10,795 nucleotides of DNA. Origin: Sphingomonas sp. Lineage in GTDB: Bacteria; Pseudomonadota; Alphaproteobacteria; Sphingomonadales; Sphingomonadaceae. The translations under genes were made by a program, and so were the position numbers. Where the stretch lies: assembly GCA_030824725.1 (NCBI GenBank), contig JAPJRE010000108.1:1-10795 (forward strand). The letters run 5' to 3'. The notes beneath the pieces are model-generated. The model did not search any database and was not told where the DNA came from. It was given only the letters and a program-made list of their open reading frames with translations. Of this stretch, positions 6,991 to 10,795 are shown piece after piece. Position 1 is the first letter of the stretch. Each line of letters starts with the position of its first letter.

Positions 6991-7500
6991 TCAGGCCTTC
7001 ACCACGTCACGGTCGAGCCAGGCGCACAGCCGCGAAGCGAGCGGGAACAGCATCGCCGAAGCCCCCGCCTGGAGCAGCAGCGCGGCATCGACCTTGGCCG
7101 AGATGGGCGAAGCGAGGAGGCGCCCCGCGATCAGCACGAAGCCGGTCGCGCCCGCGGCAATCAGCCAGTCCTGCCAGAAATTGCGCCACACGATGCGCGT
7201 CTCTAGCACGTCGATGATCAACATGCATGCCATCCACAGGAACATCGCCGAGCCGAAGGGCTGGCCGCTGAGCAGATCGTCGAACAGCCCGAGCGGCGCG
7301 GCGGCCCAGACGCGCAGCGCATCGGGCCGCAGCAGCCGCCAGCCGAGCAGCATCAGCAGGCCGAATGGCGGCAGAAAGGGCACGGTGGCGACCACCGGCA
7401 GGATCGTCACCAGCGAGGCGAGCGCGATCGACAGCGGCGCCAGCCAGCGCGCCCGGGGGCGCGGCGGCGGCACTCCCAGCGGCTGGAGGTCGAGCGCCAT
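6991..7500 (-). CDS. mreD: Rod shape-determining protein MreD
   Basis: A 169-residue hydrophobic protein with about five membrane segments, fitting MreD in length and location. MreD is an inner-membrane partner of MreC and PBP2 in the elongasome; it has no known catalytic role and is poorly conserved, so the call rests on hydrophobic profile and position between mreC and mrdA. Recognisable features are the Pro-rich start (LQPLGVPPPRPRARWLAPLS), the stretch PFLPPFGLLMLLGWRLLRPD, and LGLFDDLLSGQPFGSAMFLW, which is the most conserved MreD segment. ATG 7498-7500 is preferred because it overlaps the mreC TGA by one base (TGATG), as at mrdA/rodA. A GTG one codon earlier (7501-7503) would add a single residue. 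Confidence 0.93.
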   Translation of the reverse strand: MALDLQPLGVPPPRPRARWLAPLSIALASLVTILPVVATVPFLPPFGLLMLLGWRLLRPDALRVWAAAPLGLFDDLLSGQPFGSAMFLWMACMLIIDVLETRIVWRNFWQDWLIAAGATGFVLIAGRLLASPISAKVDAALLLQAGASAMLFPLASRLCAWLDRDVVKA

Positions 7501-8399
7501 CACTTGGCCTTGGGCGTCGCGGCGGGAGTCGGGAAGGCCTGGGGCGGCGGCGCCGGCTCGGGCAGGAACACGCGCAGCACCATCACGAAATCGGCCATGT
7601 CCGGGTTGCTCGCGGGCGTGACCACCGAGGAATCGCGGCCGATAGCACTGACCTTGCCGAGGGGCACGTTGGGCGGGAACACGCCGCCGGTGCCCGAGGT
7701 GACGAGCAGGTCGCCCGGCCGGAAGGGATTGGCTGCGGCATTGGCGGCGCGCACGTCGAGCGTGCCGTCGCCCTTGCCGGTGACGATGGCCGGAAGGCCG
7801 TCGCTCGCCCGGCGGACGGGGATGGTGCTGTCCGGATCGGTGATCAGCAGCACGCGCGAAGCATTGGGTCCAGCCTCGACCACCTGGCCGATCAGGCCGG
7901 CGCCGTCGCGCACCGGCTGGCCCTGGCCGACGCGCTGCCAGCTGCCGGCATTGAGCGTCGCATAGCGGCGGGTGCTGGAGGCGGAGGAATTGACCAGCCG
8001 CGCGACGACGATCGTATCCGGCGTGGCGTCGCGCACCTTGAGCAATTGCCGCAGCCGCTGGTTCTCGCGTTCCAGGCCCAGCGCGCGCTGGAGCGCGGCA
8101 TGCTCGGCCTCGATCTGGCGCTTGAGCCGCGCATTCTCGCCGCGCACGCCGAAATAGCTGCCGATCGCCGTCGGCACGCTGCCCACGCCGCGCCGCACCG
8201 TATCGAGGCCCGAGGAGACCGGCGTGGTCACCTCGGCGAGGGTGCTGCGTAGCGGCGCGAACAGATGCGGGTTGTAGCGCGAGACGAGCACGAGCGCGCC
8301 GCCGATCAGCAACAGGCCGATCGCCGCCACATAGCCGAAGAACAGCCCATATTGCGCCCGTCGCGAAAACCCCGGGCGCCGATTCCGTGGCGGCGCCAT
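7500..8399 (-). CDS. mreC: Rod shape-determining protein MreC
   Basis: A 299-residue bitopic protein: a basic cytoplasmic start (MAPPRNRRPGFSRRAQ), one membrane helix (about 17-41), a periplasmic coiled coil (about 87-122, ENARLKRQIEAEHAALQRAL and on to LRQLLKV), then the beta-rich MreC domain with ARLVNSSASSTRRYATLNAG, GLIGQVVEAGPNASRVLLITD and GDLLVTSGTGGVFPPNVPLG. MreC forms periplasmic assemblies that bind PBP2 and activate the RodA-PBP2 pair. The C-terminal 20 residues are Pro/Ala-rich (PEPAPPPQAFPTPAATPKAK), a disordered tail. It lies 16 bases after mreB, with a GAAAGG-type ribosome site in the gap, and its stop overlaps the mreD start. Confidence 0.97.
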   Translation of the reverse strand: MAPPRNRRPGFSRRAQYGLFFGYVAAIGLLLIGGALVLVSRYNPHLFAPLRSTLAEVTTPVSSGLDTVRRGVGSVPTAIGSYFGVRGENARLKRQIEAEHAALQRALGLERENQRLRQLLKVRDATPDTIVVARLVNSSASSTRRYATLNAGSWQRVGQGQPVRDGAGLIGQVVEAGPNASRVLLITDPDSTIPVRRASDGLPAIVTGKGDGTLDVRAANAAANPFRPGDLLVTSGTGGVFPPNVPLGKVSAIGRDSSVVTPASNPDMADFVMVLRVFLPEPAPPPQAFPTPAATPKAK

Positions 8400-8415
8400 C
8401 GCCGTTGGCCTTTCG

Positions 8416-9456
8416 TCAGACCTGGAGGAGAACGCCGCGGAACATCGGATCCTCGAGCGCGCGGCCGGTGCCGAGCGCCACGCAGGTCAGCGGATCCTCG
8501 GCGACGGTGACCGGCAGGCCGGTTTCGTCGCGCAGCACCTCGTCCAGACCGTGGAGCAGCGCGCCGCCGCCGGTGAGCACGATGCCCTGGTCGACGATGT
8601 CGGCGGCCAGCTCGGGCGCGGTGTTCTCCAGCGCGATGCGGACGCCCTCGACGATGGTGTTGACCGGCTCGGACAGCGCCTCGGCGATCTGGCCCTGGTT
8701 GATCTGGATTTCCTTGGGCACGCCGTTGACGAGGTCGCGGCCCTTGATGTGGATCGTCTTGCCGATGCCGTCGACCGGCGGCTTGGCGACGCCGACTTCC
8801 TGCTTGATCCGCTCGGCAGTGGCTTCGCCGATCAGCAGATTGTGGTTGCGGCGGACGTACGAGACGATTGCCTCGTCCATCTTGTCGCCGCCAACGCGCA
8901 CCGAGGTCGAATAGGCGAGGCCACGCAGGCTGAGCACCGCGACTTCGGTGGTGCCGCCGCCGATGTCGACGACCATCGAGCCGATCGGCTCGGTGACGGG
9001 CATGTCGGCGCCGATCGCCGCGGCCATCGGCTCCTCGATCAGCCACACCTGGCTGGCGCCGGCGTTCGACGCGGCATCGCGGATCGCGCGGCGCTCAACC
9101 GAGGTGGAGCCCGACGGCACGCAAATCACGATCTCCGGCCAGCGCATGAAGCGGCGCTGCCCATGCACCTTGCGGATGAAGTGCTTGATCATCTCCTCGG
9201 CGACATCGATGTCGGCGATCACGCCGTCGCGTAAGGGGCGAATCGCCTCGATCGAGCCCGGCGTCTTGCCCATCATCAGCTTGGCGTCGTCGCCGACCGC
9301 CTTGACCTTCTTCACGCCGTTCAGCGTCTCGACCGCCACCACCGACGGCTCGTTGAGCACGATGCCGCGGCCGCGCAGATACACGACGGTATTCGCAGTA
9401 CCCAGATCGATCGCCATGTCGTGGGACATGAATTTGAAAACGCGGGAGAAAGCCAT
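8416..9456 (-). CDS. mreB: Rod shape-determining protein MreB (bacterial actin)
   Basis: Actin-like ATPase of 346 residues, the usual MreB length. Its filaments lie under the inner membrane and guide elongation enzymes. Nucleotide-site motifs are AIDLGTANTVVY (phosphate 1, about 15-26), EEPMAAAIGA (141-150), VVDIGGGTTEVAVLS (phosphate 2, 162-176) and IVLTGGGALLHG (adenosine, 292-303). The N-terminus MAFSRVFKFMSHD could form the short amphipathic membrane-binding helix seen in Gram-negative MreB. ATG 9454-9456 is taken as start, with a weak AGGA site 8-12 bases upstream; Met10 is a possible internal alternative but would remove that helix. It is the first gene of the minus-strand operon and is divergent from mutL. 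Confidence 0.98.
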   Translation of the reverse strand: MAFSRVFKFMSHDMAIDLGTANTVVYLRGRGIVLNEPSVVAVETLNGVKKVKAVGDDAKLMMGKTPGSIEAIRPLRDGVIADIDVAEEMIKHFIRKVHGQRRFMRWPEIVICVPSGSTSVERRAIRDAASNAGASQVWLIEEPMAAAIGADMPVTEPIGSMVVDIGGGTTEVAVLSLRGLAYSTSVRVGGDKMDEAIVSYVRRNHNLLIGEATAERIKQEVGVAKPPVDGIGKTIHIKGRDLVNGVPKEIQINQGQIAEALSEPVNTIVEGVRIALENTAPELAADIVDQGIVLTGGGALLHGLDEVLRDETGLPVTVAEDPLTCVALGTGRALEDPMFRGVLLQV

Positions 9457-9608
9457 CTATTGATCCGTCCTGCCGGGTCGGGCGCCCCCCGTCCGGCTGC
9501 TCGCACAAAATGTTTGGCCCGAACCCGTTCCGGGACGGCGGGAAATCCGGCCTGGTGTCGTGCGGATGCGGGTCGCGGGAGGCCGTCGCTTGGGCTACAG
9601 CGAATGCC
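9457..9608. promoter_or_regulatory. Divergent intergenic region between mreB and mutL
   Basis: These 152 bases must hold the promoter of the whole mre operon (leftward) and at least part of the mutL control region (rightward). I see no convincing sigma-70 pair in either direction. The stretch contains a short GC-rich inverted repeat (CCCGTTCCGGG near 9525-9535) and an AT-richer patch CACAAAATGTTTGG (about 9503-9516), the most promoter-like base composition in the gap. No RNA gene or open frame is evident. The mutL start has no clear Shine-Dalgarno sequence. Confidence 0.45.
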
Positions 9609-10795
9609 ATGTCAATACGCCGCCTCCCCGAACATCTTGTCAACCGCATTGCAGCCGGCGAGGTGGTAGAACGTCCCGCCAGCGCGCTGAAGGAACTGGT
9701 CGAAAACGCCATCGATGCCGGCGCGAAGCGGATCGCCGTGAAGCTCGCCGGCGGCGGCATCGAGTTGATCGAGGTGATCGACGATGGCTGCGGCATGGCG
9801 CCCGCCGACATGGCGCTCGCGCTGGAGCGGCACGCCACCTCGAAACTGCCGACCGACGACATCGAATATGTCGCGACCCTGGGGTTCCGTGGCGAGGCGC
9901 TGCCTTCGATCGCCAGCGTGGCGCAGCTGACGCTGGAAAGCCGGGTGCGCGGTGCCGAGGGCTGGTCGCTGACCGTCGACAATGGCGCGCGCGTGGCCGA
10001 AGGGCCTGCCGCGCTGCCGCCCGGCACGCGTGTCCGCGTGGAGGCGCTGTTCGCGCGCGTGCCGGCGCGGCGCAAGTTCCTCCGCTCGACCCGCGCGGAA
10101 TATGCCGCCTGCCTCGACGGTATGAAGCGCCTTGCCATGGCGCGGCCGGACATCGCCTTTTCGGTCGAGCATGACGGGCGCCGGGTGCTGAGCGTGCAGG
10201 GCGGCGAGAGCCGGCCGGCGCGGGTGGCGGCGCTCACCGACCGGGCGCTGCAGGAGAACAGCGTGGCGATCGACTTCGAGCGCGAAGGGTTGGTGCTCGG
10301 CGGGGTCGCTAGCATCCCGACGTTCAATCGCGGGGTGGCGGATCACCAATATCTGTTCGTCAACGGTCGGCCGGTGAAGGACCGGCTGCTGGTCGGCGCG
10401 CTGCGCGGCGCCTATGCCGAGATGCTCGCGCGCGACCGGCATCCGGTGGTGGCGCTGTTCCTCGACGTGCCGCCCGAGGTGGTCGACGTGAACGTGCACC
10501 CTGCGAAGACGGAGGTCCGCTTCCGCGATCCGGCGCTGGCGCGGGGGCTGATCGTCAGCGGGTTGCGGCGGGCGCTCGATGCGGCCGGGCATCGCAGCGT
10601 GCAGCGGCCGAGCGAGGCGGCGCTGGGGCTGTGGCAGCCGGGGGGCGTTCCTTCCACCAGCCCCTCCTCCATGGAGGAGGGGCTGGGGTGGAGGGATTCC
10701 AGACCATTTGTTGGTCTCGGCGAGACACCGCCCCACCCCAACCCGGCGTCAGTCTGGTCCGCCTCCCAGGCGGGCCTGAACCGCGCGGGGCGCGG
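9609..10795 (+). CDS. mutL: DNA mismatch repair protein MutL, N-terminal part (runs off the window)
   Basis: About 395 codons are visible; MutL is usually around 600 residues, so the C-terminal dimerisation domain is outside. MutL is the ATP-driven link between MutS at a mismatch and the downstream nicking and excision steps. The N-terminal GHKL ATPase is complete: IAAGEVVERPASALKELVEN (14-33) with Glu29 and Asn33 at the same numbers as in E. coli, IDDGCGM (57-63), ATSKL (76-80) and LGFRGEAL (91-98). The second subdomain follows with FLRSTRAE, DHQYLFVNGRPVKDR and VDVNVHPAKTEVRF (about 291-304). ATG 9609-9611 gives the family's usual start MSIRRLP. From about residue 335 the sequence becomes linker and includes a palindromic repeat translated in frame. 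Whether the C-terminal domain has an endonuclease motif cannot be seen here. Confidence 0.97.
   Translation, partial: MSIRRLPEHLVNRIAAGEVVERPASALKELVENAIDAGAKRIAVKLAGGGIELIEVIDDGCGMAPADMALALERHATSKLPTDDIEYVATLGFRGEALPSIASVAQLTLESRVRGAEGWSLTVDNGARVAEGPAALPPGTRVRVEALFARVPARRKFLRSTRAEYAACLDGMKRLAMARPDIAFSVEHDGRRVLSVQGGESRPARVAALTDRALQENSVAIDFEREGLVLGGVASIPTFNRGVADHQYLFVNGRPVKDRLLVGALRGAYAEMLARDRHPVVALFLDVPPEVVDVNVHPAKTEVRFRDPALARGLIVSGLRRALDAAGHRSVQRPSEAALGLWQPGGVPSTSPSSMEEGLGWRDSRPFVGLGETPPHPNPASVWSASQAGLNRAGR
10658..10685. repeat. Perfect 28-bp palindrome inside the mutL linker
   Basis: The left arm CAGCCCCTCCTCCA (10658-10671) is followed directly by its exact reverse complement (10672-10685), with no loop. 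It is read through in mutL as part of PSTSPSSMEEGLGW without a stop. It looks like one unit of a GC-rich dispersed palindromic repeat of the kind common in sphingomonad genomes; that it is dispersed in this genome cannot be seen from one window. Confidence 0.8.
10679..10773. repeat. Cluster of further inverted repeats adjoining the palindrome
   Basis: Several nested or overlapping hairpins follow the palindrome: GGGCTGGGGTGG (about 10680-10691) against CCACCCCAACCC (about 10734-10743, one G-U-type difference); AGACCA/TGGTCT (10701-10706 with 10712-10717); GTCTCG-G-CGAGAC (10714-10726); and CCGCCT-CCC-AGGCGG (10759-10773). Together they suggest a composite mobile palindromic element sitting in the protein linker. 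Confidence 0.55.

Noticed and set aside
9095..10327. A 410-codon minus-strand open frame crossing mutL and mreB
   Set aside because: It is out of frame with mreB and antisense to mutL and has no recognisable domain.
9612..10736. A 374-codon open frame on the minus strand
   Set aside because: Antisense to mutL, which shows all GHKL ATPase motifs on the plus strand.

Overview
The window looks like the edge of a genomic island joined to a core chromosomal block of a high-GC alphaproteobacterium, most likely a member of the Sphingomonadales. This rests on the GC-rich codon usage of the right part, the gene order mreB-mreC-mreD-mrdA-rodA with mutL divergent from mreB, and the protein sequences. 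The genus is an inference and was not checked against a database.

Left part (1-3382) is accessory and decayed. It starts with a small GlsB/YeaQ-type membrane protein gene and an aquaporin Z gene, both on the minus strand. The aquaporin gene has lost its 5' end at about position 972, where it is fused to the 3' half of an IS3-family insertion sequence on the plus strand. The right end of that IS (about 1569) lies inside the 5' end of a tyrosine integrase gene. The integrase keeps its whole catalytic domain but has no normal start codon upstream of 1813. Eleven bases after the integrase comes an unrecognised 207-residue protein with one membrane segment. The block ends at a 50-base 3' tRNA fragment (anticodon arm to CCA, anticodon CAT), read as the chromosomal scar (att site) of integration into a tRNA gene. 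Paired 9-bp direct repeats lie on each side of this fragment and could be integrase arm sites.

Right part (3560-10795) is ordinary core chromosome. Two tandem tRNA-Lys(CTT) genes lie downstream of a compact minus-strand rod-shape operon: mreB, mreC, mreD, mrdA (PBP2) and rodA. The five proteins form the elongasome. MreB filaments position the machine, MreC and MreD link it to the periplasmic enzymes, and RodA (glycan polymerase) works with PBP2 (transpeptidase) to build lateral-wall peptidoglycan. Spacing is tight: stop and start overlap as TGATG at mreC/mreD and mrdA/rodA, with 3 bases between mreD and mrdA and 16 bases between mreB and mreC. mutL (mismatch repair) runs the other way from a 152-bp gap and continues past the window end. 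Its linker carries an in-frame palindromic repeat.

No convincing new multi-gene system is visible. The items most worth a second look are the unknown integrase-linked membrane protein, the att region with its paired repeats, the double truncation at the aquaporin/IS junction, and the palindromic repeat inside mutL.
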